A stretch of DNA of 32,761 nt from Bradyrhizobium manausense (GTDB lineage: Bacteria; Pseudomonadota; Alphaproteobacteria; Rhizobiales; Xanthobacteraceae): NCBI RefSeq assembly GCF_001440035.1, contig NZ_LJYG01000097.1:70893-103653 (forward strand), given 5' to 3'. Made by a program: the position numbers and the translations under genes. The notes under the pieces were generated by a model that saw nothing but the letters and a program-made list of their open reading frames with translations, was not told the origin of the DNA and made no database searches. Positions 1 through 8,485 of the stretch are shown one piece after another (position 1 is the first letter of the stretch; every line of letters begins with the position of its first letter).

Positions 1-723
1 GTCGATATGCGTATCGGCTGGGAGCTGATCAAGGCTGGTGATCAGCGTCACCGGGGGCGGCAGCATCTCGGCCTTCGCAGGATTGCGGATCAGCGCAATG
101 ACGTGGTGCCCTGCTCCGCTGAGGCTCGCTGCAAGACGGCTGCCGATGAAGCCGGTGGCGCCGGTGATGAGGACGGTCTTGCGGCCGGGCAGCTTCTCGA
201 CGAGACCGTCCGTCGGAGCGCTTCGCAGGCGGCCGAGCCGGCGCATCGCGGCAAAATCCCTGAGACCGCAGAGTGCCGCGCCAATTGCGCAGGCGGTCGC
301 AGCGATGCTGAGCAGGCCCTGATAGACGACGGTGACGCCAAAGGGCCGCATGGCCCAGGCGATCAGCAGCGGCAGCAGCAGCACCAGGATGGCGCCGTAA
401 TTGATCGCAAGCAGCGTGTGATTGATCCGCTCGCTCGGCGGCAGCTTGCGACTCAGATCCTCCTCGACGAAATCCATCAGCGTGATGACGATCTCGGCAA
501 CCAGCACCGCGACGATCAAAAGCGCCAGCACACCATAGACCTCGAGCCAGCCCAGTATGAGGAACAGCAGCGCATAAAACATGTTGCGGATGCCGTGCAG
601 CTTCAGCTCAAGACGCTGCGACGGACGCCAGGCCAGGCGCTCGGTGAACTCGTGGTGATAAAAAGTGTCGAACACGCCCATCACGATCTGGATGGCGATG
701 AGCGTCCACAACAGCGCGGTCAT
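1..723 (-). CDS. Membrane-anchored NAD(P)-binding epimerase/SDR-like protein (3' end cut by window edge)
   Basis: Reading the minus strand from the ATG at 723 gives 241 uninterrupted codons to the window edge, so the C-terminal part is missing. Residues 1 to about 170 are hydrophobic, with roughly four membrane segments and a conserved-looking FYHHEFTERLAW stretch near the N-terminus. A Rossmann nucleotide-binding motif, GATGFIGSRL, follows at about residues 186-195. This order, a membrane domain then an atypical/extended SDR domain, resembles TIGR01777-like NAD-dependent epimerase/dehydratases of rhizobia. The ATG overlaps the stop of the upstream DUF4166-like gene by four bases (ATGA), so the two are probably translationally coupled. 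Substrate unknown. The long plus-strand frame over this region is a shadow. Confidence 0.8.
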   Translation of the reverse strand, partial: MTALLWTLIAIQIVMGVFDTFYHHEFTERLAWRPSQRLELKLHGIRNMFYALLFLILGWLEVYGVLALLIVAVLVAEIVITLMDFVEEDLSRKLPPSERINHTLLAINYGAILVLLLPLLIAWAMRPFGVTVVYQGLLSIAATACAIGAALCGLRDFAAMRRLGRLRSAPTDGLVEKLPGRKTVLITGATGFIGSRLAASLSGAGHHVIALIRNPAKAEMLPPPVTLITSLDQLPADTHID

Positions 724-1385
724 GACACGGCCTCCCTGAACAAGGCGGACTGGTGGATCAGCGCGCCGTAACGCGGATGAATGACATCAAGGGTGAAGCG
801 GAAGGCGCCCTCGCCGAGATCCCGATGCGTCACGGTGAGATCGCCCGGCGTGAACCATCGCGGCAGCGGGATCCAGAGGCGTCCGAGCTGAAGGCCGTAA
901 CCGGCGCTGCGGAAGGTCAGCGTCTCACCCTCGACCGCGATGCGCAGTGCCATCGAGACGCCGAAGCCGACATATTCCTCCAGCCCGGTAGGGCCGGCGA
1001 AACGCTTGGCCGAATGGATCACCTGCGGAAAGCCGCGCTTGCGCGCGCAGATCCGGGTCCAGGTCTGACCGCCCGTCGTACCGTCCTCGGTGACGGTCAC
1101 GATCATGGGCACGCCGGTGTCGCGCCCCGTGGGAAGTGGCCCGCCGATCAGGCGCGCGGCTTGCGCGAACCACCAGCCGATGTCGCTGAAGGCGACCTCG
1201 TCGACCACGCCGACATAGACCACGCTGTCGCCATCGGCGACGCGCTTGGAGAAGCGCCGCCAGGTCGCGAGCGGCAGCCGGCCCCAATCCTCGTCCGACA
1301 GCAATGTGCGGAAGCGCCGATCATCGAGCAGTTTGATGTGAGCAGTGGTTGGTGCGTTGGAGCCTGAGAATCGAGCCGACGTCAT
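720..1385 (-). CDS. DUF4166-like protein
   Basis: A 221-residue protein. I chose the ATG at 1385 (MTSARFSGSN) over the longer frame because a strong ribosome binding site, GAGGAGGG, lies just upstream. It contains the features I associate with DUF4166: an N-terminal LLSDEDWGRLP region, a central TWTRICARKRGFPQVIHSAKR-type stretch and a C-terminal YGALIHQSALF. DUF4166 often occurs with or fused to NAD-binding reductases, and here the next gene encodes a Rossmann protein overlapping by four bases. The gene starts 16 bases after the GbsR-type regulator stops, so all three probably form one operon. No enzyme activity can be assigned. No signal peptide or membrane segment is obvious. Confidence 0.75.
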   Translation of the reverse strand: MTSARFSGSNAPTTAHIKLLDDRRFRTLLSDEDWGRLPLATWRRFSKRVADGDSVVYVGVVDEVAFSDIGWWFAQAARLIGGPLPTGRDTGVPMIVTVTEDGTTGGQTWTRICARKRGFPQVIHSAKRFAGPTGLEEYVGFGVSMALRIAVEGETLTFRSAGYGLQLGRLWIPLPRWFTPGDLTVTHRDLGEGAFRFTLDVIHPRYGALIHQSALFREAVS

Positions 1386-1401
1386 CGCACCCTCCTCAAA
1401 C

Positions 1402-1959
1402 CTATTTGGCTTTGCCCAGCGGCAGCAGGTTGGCGATCTTCTCGCCAAGCCGCATCAAGGCGACCACCCGCGGCCGCGGCACTTTCAGCATCTGCATGAA
1501 CCAGTGGTCGGCGAGCTCGGTGAAGGCGAGCATCTCCTTCAGCCGTTTGCTCGCCACCGGATTGATGGTCGGATCGTCGGCCGCATCGGTCACGCAGGCC
1601 CGCAGCGCCGTGATCGCGGGATCGAGCTCGCGCTCCTTGCGCCGCGCCGCGATACGCGTTGCGACCTCCCAGATGTCGGTCTCCGCCTCGTAGTGGTCGC
1701 GGCGGTCACCGAGGATCGGCACGCGCCGGATCAGGTTCCAGGCGAGCAGCTCCTTCAACGAATTGGAGACGTTGGACCTGGCCATGCCGAGCGTGTCGGC
1801 GATGTCCTCCGCGGTCATCGGCGCCTCGGCGAGATAGAGCAGCCCATGGATCTGACTGACCGAGCGGTTGACGCCCCACTGATCGCCCATGTCGCCCCAA
1901 TGCAGGATGAAGCGCTGGACGGCGGCGGGGAGTTTCTTCTTTCCGGTTATTTCTGTCAT
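1402..1959 (-). CDS. GbsR/MarR-family transcriptional regulator
   Basis: A winged helix-turn-helix repressor-type protein of 185 residues from the ATG at 1959 (MTEITGKKK). The HTH reads approximately EDIADTLGMARSNVSNSLKEL, and a wing follows at IRRVPILGDRRDHYEA. The WGDMGDQWGVNRSVSQIHGLLYL stretch is typical of the GbsR/OpcR branch. Longer starts exist at 1980 and 2022, but the best promoter (TTGACA-N17-GATATT, 1994 to 1966) puts the transcription start almost exactly on the 1959 ATG, so I prefer this start and a leaderless mRNA. A 9-base inverted repeat covers the start, suggesting autorepression. It probably controls the two downstream genes; the ligand is unknown. Confidence 0.85.
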   Translation of the reverse strand: MTEITGKKKLPAAVQRFILHWGDMGDQWGVNRSVSQIHGLLYLAEAPMTAEDIADTLGMARSNVSNSLKELLAWNLIRRVPILGDRRDHYEAETDIWEVATRIAARRKERELDPAITALRACVTDAADDPTINPVASKRLKEMLAFTELADHWFMQMLKVPRPRVVALMRLGEKIANLLPLGKAK

Positions 1960-1994
1960 AACAGAAATATCTGACGACATCGACCGCGTGTCAA
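1948..1994 (-). promoter_or_regulatory. Sigma70-type promoter and overlapping palindromic operator of the GbsR-type regulator
   Basis: On the minus strand, TTGACA (1994-1989) is followed after 17 bases by GATATT (1971-1966). A perfect inverted repeat with 9-base arms, TATTTCTGT (1948-1956) and ACAGAAATA (1961-1969), is separated by CATA and covers the -10 element and the predicted start site. The first base of the ATG at 1959 lies seven bases past the -10, which predicts a leaderless transcript. The position fits autorepression by the encoded winged-helix protein. Promoter and operator are inferred from sequence only. Confidence 0.6.
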
Positions 1995-2061
1995 GCACTT
2001 GTCGAAGCCTCCCCACCTGCATACCGTCCGCAAGATTTGCCTAAAAACCTCTCAGCAGATG

Positions 2062-2086
2062 GGAACCAAAGGCCCTTCAAGGCGTT
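2062..2086 (+). promoter_or_regulatory. EcfG-type (general stress response) promoter
   Basis: GGAAC at 2062-2066, a 16-base spacer, then CGTT at 2083-2086. This matches the alphaproteobacterial EcfG consensus GGAAC-N16/17-cGTT exactly. It lies 25 bases before the ATG at 2112 of the hybrid histidine kinase, leaving a short 5' leader. Confidence 0.6.
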
Positions 2087-2111
2087 TGCTCCGGTCGAGG
2101 CGGGGTCCGTA

Positions 2112-3632
2112 ATGGTCAAAAAGTCCAGTCAACAGAGAGACTTGTTCGAAAGCGAACGGAGTTTCCGGCTGTTGGTTGAAGGGGTCGCGGACTACGCGCT
2201 CTACATGCTCGATCCCAATGGGATCATCACGAGCTGGAACATTGGCGGCGAGCGGATCAAGGGCTATTCGCCCCAAGAGATTCTCGGCCAGCATTTCTCG
2301 CGCTTCTATACCGAGGCCGACCGGGCCAACGGCAAGCCGGCCCGTGCGCTCCGCATCGCCCGCGAGCAGGGCCGCTACGAGGAGGAAGGCTGGCGCGTCC
2401 GCAAGGATGGCACCTTCTTGTGGGCCAGCGTGGTGATTGACCCGATCTACGAGAACGGAGCCCTGGTCGGCTTCGCCAAGATCACGCGCGACATCACCGA
2501 GCGGCGCAATGCTCAAATCAGGCTCGAGGCGATGCAGACACAGCTTGCCGAGTCGCAAAAATTCGATGCGCTCGGCCAGCTCACCGGCGGCGTCGCCCAC
2601 GACTTCAACAATCTCCTGATGATCATCAGCGGCAGCCTTCACATCCTCAAGAAGGGCGATCCCGAGGATCCCAGGTTCCAGCGCGCCATCTCGGCGATCG
2701 AGACCGCCGCCAAGCGCGGCGCCGCACTGACCGGCCAGCTATTAACCTTCGCGCGGCGGCAAAGCGTCAATCCGCAGGCGATCCATTTGGCTGACCGCAT
2801 CGAGGCGATCCGCGAAGTGCTTTACGCCGGCGTTGGCAGCGCGGTTCATCTCGCCTTCGACATCGACCGCGAGGTCTGGCCCGTCAAGGCCGACATCTCC
2901 GAGTTCGAGACGGGACTGCTCAATCTCGTCATCAACGCACGCGATGCCATGCCCGACGGCGGCACGGTGACGATCGGCGCGCACAACATCGTCCTCGACG
3001 ATCCGCTCCATAACGGCGAATACGTCGCCATCACCGTCAACGATACCGGGCTCGGCATCCCCTCCGACGTCGTCGACAAGATTTTCGAACCGTTCTTCAC
3101 GACGAAGCCGGTCGGAAAAGGCACTGGCCTCGGCCTGTCGCAGGTGCACGGCTTCGCGCATCAGGCTGGCGGCACGATCAAGGTCGCAAGCGAGCTCGGC
3201 AAGGGCACGACCTTCACCATCCTGCTGCCGCGCGAAACCGCGGCGGCGTCGAACGAGACGCCAGACGCGGCGACGGTGCGCGGCAGCGGCACGGTGCTGC
3301 TGGTCGAGGATAATCCCGATGTCGCACTCGTCAGCACCGGTCTGCTGGAGCAGCTCGGCTACAGCGTGCGCCGGGTTGCAGATGCCGAAGCCGCGCTGCG
3401 CGAACTCGAGAGCGACGGCGTCGACTTCGTGTTCTCCGACATCGTCATGCCCGGCAAGCTGGACGGGCTCGGCCTGGCGCACCTGTTGCGCCAGACCCAC
3501 CCCGACCTGCCGATCCTGCTCGCCAGCGGCTACAGCGAAGCCGCCGCCGGCGTGCGCGGCGACTTCCCGATCCTGCGCAAGCCGTATGAGATCCACGAAC
3601 TGAGCGAAGCGATCTCGAAGCTGCCGCGGTGA
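2112..3632 (+). CDS. PAS-domain hybrid histidine kinase with C-terminal receiver
   Basis: A cytoplasmic 506-residue hybrid sensor kinase with no membrane segment. A PAS/PAC module spans about residues 15-135 ([17 protein letters not shown] to ITRDITERR). A HisKA region follows with phospho-accepting His163 in [11 protein letters not shown], then a HATPase_c domain with N box [14 protein letters not shown] and G boxes DTGLGIP and [10 protein letters not shown]. The C-terminal receiver starts at VLLVEDNPD, and its phospho-acceptor is Asp443 in [12 protein letters not shown] start 25 codons upstream is possible, but it lies upstream of the EcfG-type promoter at 2062, so the ATG at 2112 fits better. 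The input signal and any separate output partner are unknown; the receiver has no fused output domain. A palindrome at 3636-3662 probably ends the transcript. Confidence 0.92.
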   Translation: MVKKSSQQRDLFESERSFRLLVEGVADYALYMLDPNGIITSWNIGGERIKGYSPQEILGQHFSRFYTEADRANGKPARALRIAREQGRYEEEGWRVRKDGTFLWASVVIDPIYENGALVGFAKITRDITERRNAQIRLEAMQTQLAESQKFDALGQLTGGVAHDFNNLLMIISGSLHILKKGDPEDPRFQRAISAIETAAKRGAALTGQLLTFARRQSVNPQAIHLADRIEAIREVLYAGVGSAVHLAFDIDREVWPVKADISEFETGLLNLVINARDAMPDGGTVTIGAHNIVLDDPLHNGEYVAITVNDTGLGIPSDVVDKIFEPFFTTKPVGKGTGLGLSQVHGFAHQAGGTIKVASELGKGTTFTILLPRETAAASNETPDAATVRGSGTVLLVEDNPDVALVSTGLLEQLGYSVRRVADAEAALRELESDGVDFVFSDIVMPGKLDGLGLAHLLRQTHPDLPILLASGYSEAAAGVRGDFPILRKPYEIHELSEAISKLPR

Positions 3633-3635
3633 TGG

Positions 3636-3662
3636 TTCACCTCTCCCGAAGGGAGAGGTGAA
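3636..3662. terminator. Perfect palindrome between convergent genes, possible bidirectional terminator
   Basis: Twelve-base arms TTCACCTCTCCC (3636-3647) and GGGAGAGGTGAA (3651-3662) enclose GAA. It sits four bases after the kinase stop and 30 bases before the end of the convergent acylphosphatase gene. No clear T-tract follows, so Rho-independent termination is uncertain. Similar CCTCTCCC/GGGAGAGG hairpins recur in rhizobial intergenic regions. Confidence 0.55.
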
Positions 3663-3691
3663 GACCGCCGATGGAGCGCATAGATGTTCAC

Positions 3692-3991
3692 CTACACCGT
3701 CGGCAACACCGAGAATGCCTCCCCTGCCCGGCGCAGGTTCAGTTCATCGACGCTGGCCGTCTCGCTGGTCACGCTGTCCACGCGCGATGATGGCGGACCG
3801 TGGCGGCACAGCGCGACCATGTCGGCGACATGCTTCGGCGCGCCCGCGAACAGCGCTTCGACGCTGCCGTCGCGGCGGTTGCGGACCCAGCCTTCGAGGC
3901 CGCTCGCGGTTGCCTGGTATTCGACCCAGGCCCGATAGCCGACGCCCTGCACGCGCCCACGGATCATCACCTGGAGGATCGCCCGGCTCAT
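3692..3991 (-). CDS. acyP: Acylphosphatase
   Basis: A 99-residue protein, the usual size for acylphosphatase, which hydrolyses the carboxyl-phosphate bond of acyl phosphates in the cytoplasm. The N-terminal signature [13 protein letters not shown] carries the catalytic Arg (about R20). [17 protein letters not shown] carries the catalytic Asn (about N38). The ATG at 3991 overlaps the TGA of the upstream oxaloacetate decarboxylase gene by four bases, so the two should be translationally coupled. The C-terminus shows the common FSVLPTV-type ending, which argues that the gene is intact. Confidence 0.93.
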   Translation of the reverse strand: MSRAILQVMIRGRVQGVGYRAWVEYQATASGLEGWVRNRRDGSVEALFAGAPKHVADMVALCRHGPPSSRVDSVTSETASVDELNLRRAGEAFSVLPTV

Positions 3992-4854
3992 TGCTTCAGC
4001 CCAAGGAGGTCGGCGCTGCGCACTTTGACATCGGCCTCGCGCATGACGCGGCTGGTCAGCTCCGCCGACGGCAATCCCTTCAGCGCCTTCGGCGGCGTGC
4101 CCTCGCGCAACGCCCTCTGGACCTCATAGACCGCCTGTATGGCAGCCGCGATCGGCGCGTGGCCCTGCAGCGCGATGCGCACGCGCTGGCCCGCGAGATA
4201 GTCGATCGCGTTCAATTCGTCCGGTGCACCGCCGAGCACGATGGGCAGACGCGTGGCGCCGGCGATGGCCTCGAGTTCGGCGCGTGACTTGATGCCGGTG
4301 AAGAACAATGCGTCGACACCGGTCGCCTCATAGGCTCTGGCGCGACGGATCGCATCCTCGACCGAGGTGATGGAGGCAGCGCCGGTGCGGCCCATGATGA
4401 CCAGCGAGGGATCGCCGCGGCCATCGAGCGCGGCCTTCATCTTGCCGACGCCCTCCTCCAGGGAGATCAGCTGCGCCTTGGCCTCGCCAAAGGCCGCCGG
4501 CAACAGCGTGTCCTCGATGGTGAGGCCGGCGGCGCCCGCCGTCTCCAGTTCCTGCACCGTGCGGCGCACGTTGAGCGCATTGCCATAGCCGTGATCGGCA
4601 TCGACCAGCACCGGCAGGCCTGCGGCACGCGACATCCGGCGCATCTGCTCGGCAAGCTCGGTGAGTGTGATCAGCGTGACATCGGGGTCGCCGAGCACGG
4701 CGAGCGAGGCGACCGAGCCGCCGAACATGCCGAGCGGAAAGCCGAGATCCTCGGCAATGCGGATCGAGATCGCGTCATAGACCGAGCCGGGATGGACGCA
4801 GGTGGGGCCCGAAATGATCGAACGCAGTTTCTCGCGGCGGGAACGAAAGGCCAT
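3988..4854 (-). CDS. Oxaloacetate decarboxylase (isocitrate lyase/PEP mutase superfamily)
   Basis: A 288-residue TIM-barrel protein of the PEP mutase/isocitrate lyase superfamily, closest in pattern to the divalent-metal-dependent soluble oxaloacetate decarboxylases that give pyruvate and CO2. Expected site residues are present: Ser47 in FGGSVASLA, Asp85/Asp87 in LVDADHGYG (metal), Arg156 in IMGRTGAAS and His232 in LQGHAP. The CxxC-type loop of isocitrate lyase is absent. The start is supported by GAGAGGG just upstream of the ATG. It overlaps the acylphosphatase gene by four bases. A different 2-oxo-acid substrate within the superfamily cannot be excluded. Confidence 0.82.
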   Translation of the reverse strand: MAFRSRREKLRSIISGPTCVHPGSVYDAISIRIAEDLGFPLGMFGGSVASLAVLGDPDVTLITLTELAEQMRRMSRAAGLPVLVDADHGYGNALNVRRTVQELETAGAAGLTIEDTLLPAAFGEAKAQLISLEEGVGKMKAALDGRGDPSLVIMGRTGAASITSVEDAIRRARAYEATGVDALFFTGIKSRAELEAIAGATRLPIVLGGAPDELNAIDYLAGQRVRIALQGHAPIAAAIQAVYEVQRALREGTPPKALKGLPSAELTSRVMREADVKVRSADLLGLKQ

Positions 4855-4891
4855 GGTGCCCTCTCACACTATTGCGACGCAGCCGCAACAT

Positions 4892-4980
4892 ACTCCGTCA
4901 TTGCGAGCGCAGCGAAGCAATCCAGAGTCTTTCCGAGGGAGGCAGTCTGGATTGCTTCGCTGCGCTCGCAATGACGGAGT
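4892..4980. repeat. Long perfect inverted repeat (REP-like palindrome, type A)
   Basis: Perfect 35-base arms at 4892-4926 and 4946-4980, beginning ACTCCGTCATTGCGAGC, enclose a 19-base spacer. It fills the gap between the carboxylase and oxaloacetate decarboxylase genes. Its outer CGTCATTGCGAG is shared with the repeat at 10996-11051. I remember elements of this kind as frequent in Bradyrhizobium intergenic DNA. The RNA would form a very stable hairpin. Confidence 0.9.
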
Positions 4981-5011
4981 TGGTGGGGCCAGCAGGGCCC
5001 CACTCACACAC

Positions 5012-7027
<2,016 letters not shown>

Positions 7028-7200
7028 GATTTTCTTGAGCTTCGTCCCCTGGGCGGGACCCTGCCCCACGCCTTGGCGGGCCGGTGGGACGGGGCCGTAT
7101 CCTGTCGTGGTACAGCAAAATGGGCCGGAGGCAACGGGCAAAATCCGGCCCGCTCTGGCGTACCAGCGCAAGACCCGTATGGGCCCGAGGCCTTGACGCC

Positions 7201-8271
7201 CTATGGCTTTCCGCCCTTGGCCACGTCCCGGACCAGGCTGTGGATGAAGCCCAGTTTGGCGACCACGGCCGGCGACAGGATGAAGGGATAGAGGTCGCGC
7301 AGGCCCATGGCGCGGTTGACGCTGTTCATGGCGAAGGTGAAGGGCAGCCATGCATCGACGATCGCCTGGATGTCCAGCGCCTCGTAAGGGTTGAAGCGGA
7401 TCCGCGTCGACAGCTCCCCGTCGGGGTCGACCTTCGGACGCACCTCCATGCCGAACTCGCCAGCCATTTCCAGCGTATCGACGATGTGGAGGTAATGCGC
7501 CCAGGTCTCGGCGAAATCCTCCCAGGGGTGCGTGGTCGCATAGGCCGAGACGTAATTCTGCTGCCAGTCCGCCGGCGCGCCTTGGGCATAATGCCGCTGC
7601 AGGGCCTCACCGTAGTCAGCGGAATCGTCGCCGAAGACGGCGCGGCATTCGTCCAGCCTGCCGCCCTCGCGCACCAGCACGTCCCAGAAATAGTGCCCGA
7701 CCTCATGGCGGAAATGCCCGAGCAGCGTACGGTAAGGCTCGCCCATCTCCAGCCTGCGTCGCTCGCGCTCGATGGTATCTGTCTCGGTGAGCGCGATCGT
7801 GATCAGTCCGTTGTCATGGCCGGTCATGATCCTTTGCCCGGTGTTGGGATCATCGGCGAGGAAATTGAAGATCAGGCCGTGCTCGGGATCGTCCTGCCGG
7901 GTCTGGAGCGGCAGCCTCCAGCGGATCAGCGAATAGAACAGCCGGTGCTTTGCCACCTCCAACTCGCGCCAGCCGGCGAGCTGCGCGGGGTCGGAGAGAT
8001 CGGGCACGATGCCGTTGTGGCGGCAGGCGCGGCAATAGCCCGTGGTATCGCCGGCATCGGTCAGCCAGTTGCAGGCGTCGTAATCGGCATTGCGGCAGAG
8101 CATCCGGCGTTCGCCCTTGTCCGCAAGCGTCTTCCAACCCTCCCCATCGGGCTCGATCGCCGACATCGTCTCCTTTTCCGGCAGGAAGGCGACCCGGTGG
8201 CCGCAGCGTCCGCAGGCGCGGTTCTCGAAATAAAGAACGTTGCCGCAGTCCTGGCAAACAAAGAGCTTCAA
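7201..8271 (-). CDS. Zinc-ribbon putative zinc-binding metallopeptidase
   Basis: A 356-residue soluble protein with an N-terminal zinc ribbon, C6-x2-C9 and C20-x2-C23, in KLFVCQDCGN and ACGRCGH. A second cysteine group follows at about C59, C67, C80 and C83. The later HFRHEVGHYFW contains HExxH (H189, E190, H193) as a likely catalytic zinc site. The pattern fits the uncharacterised zinc-binding metallopeptidase family (PF15887-like). I prefer the TTG at 8271 because the zinc ribbon starts directly after it and AGAGG lies upstream; another TTG at 8310 would add 13 residues. The substrate is unknown. It is transcribed away from the larger hybrid kinase, 214 bases apart. Confidence 0.82.
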   Translation of the reverse strand: MKLFVCQDCGNVLYFENRACGRCGHRVAFLPEKETMSAIEPDGEGWKTLADKGERRMLCRNADYDACNWLTDAGDTTGYCRACRHNGIVPDLSDPAQLAGWRELEVAKHRLFYSLIRWRLPLQTRQDDPEHGLIFNFLADDPNTGQRIMTGHDNGLITIALTETDTIERERRRLEMGEPYRTLLGHFRHEVGHYFWDVLVREGGRLDECRAVFGDDSADYGEALQRHYAQGAPADWQQNYVSAYATTHPWEDFAETWAHYLHIVDTLEMAGEFGMEVRPKVDPDGELSTRIRFNPYEALDIQAIVDAWLPFTFAMNSVNRAMGLRDLYPFILSPAVVAKLGFIHSLVRDVAKGGKP

Positions 8272-8360
8272 GATCGAGCCTCTTGGGAAGGTGTGTCTTA
8301 CTGATGTCAACTATGGCGCCACGCAGATACGCGCGCAGGCCGCTCATCGTTCCTTCTTTA

Positions 8361-8385
8361 GGAACAAATAGCCAGCCCCCACGTT
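8361..8385 (+). promoter_or_regulatory. EcfG-type (general stress response) promoter
   Basis: GGAAC at 8361-8365, a 16-base spacer and CGTT at 8382-8385 match the EcfG consensus. The site lies about 100 bases upstream of the GTG start of the PAS hybrid kinase. Its -35 element is one arm of a small inverted repeat, GTTCCT (8349-8354) and AGGAAC (8360-8365) around TCTTT. Apart from this site I see nothing else in the 8272-8485 gap. Confidence 0.6.
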
Positions 8386-8485
8386 CATTCACATCACCGG
8401 ATGCGGTGCGGTGGGCGTTTCCTCAAGCTATTCCCTTTTGAGCAATGGCTATCACGCTATGTCTGTGTGAATATCGGTCCGCCAC

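Noticed and set aside
7..771. Long plus-strand open frame of 254 codons at the left edge
   Set aside because: Composition is rich in Arg, Gln, Asp and His in the way antisense frames of G+C-rich genes are. The minus strand carries a continuous membrane-plus-Rossmann protein here.
4892..4980. Insertion sequence or transposon end
   Set aside because: No transposase gene lies nearby, no target duplication is evident, and the unit is only 89 bases; a REP-like palindrome fits better.
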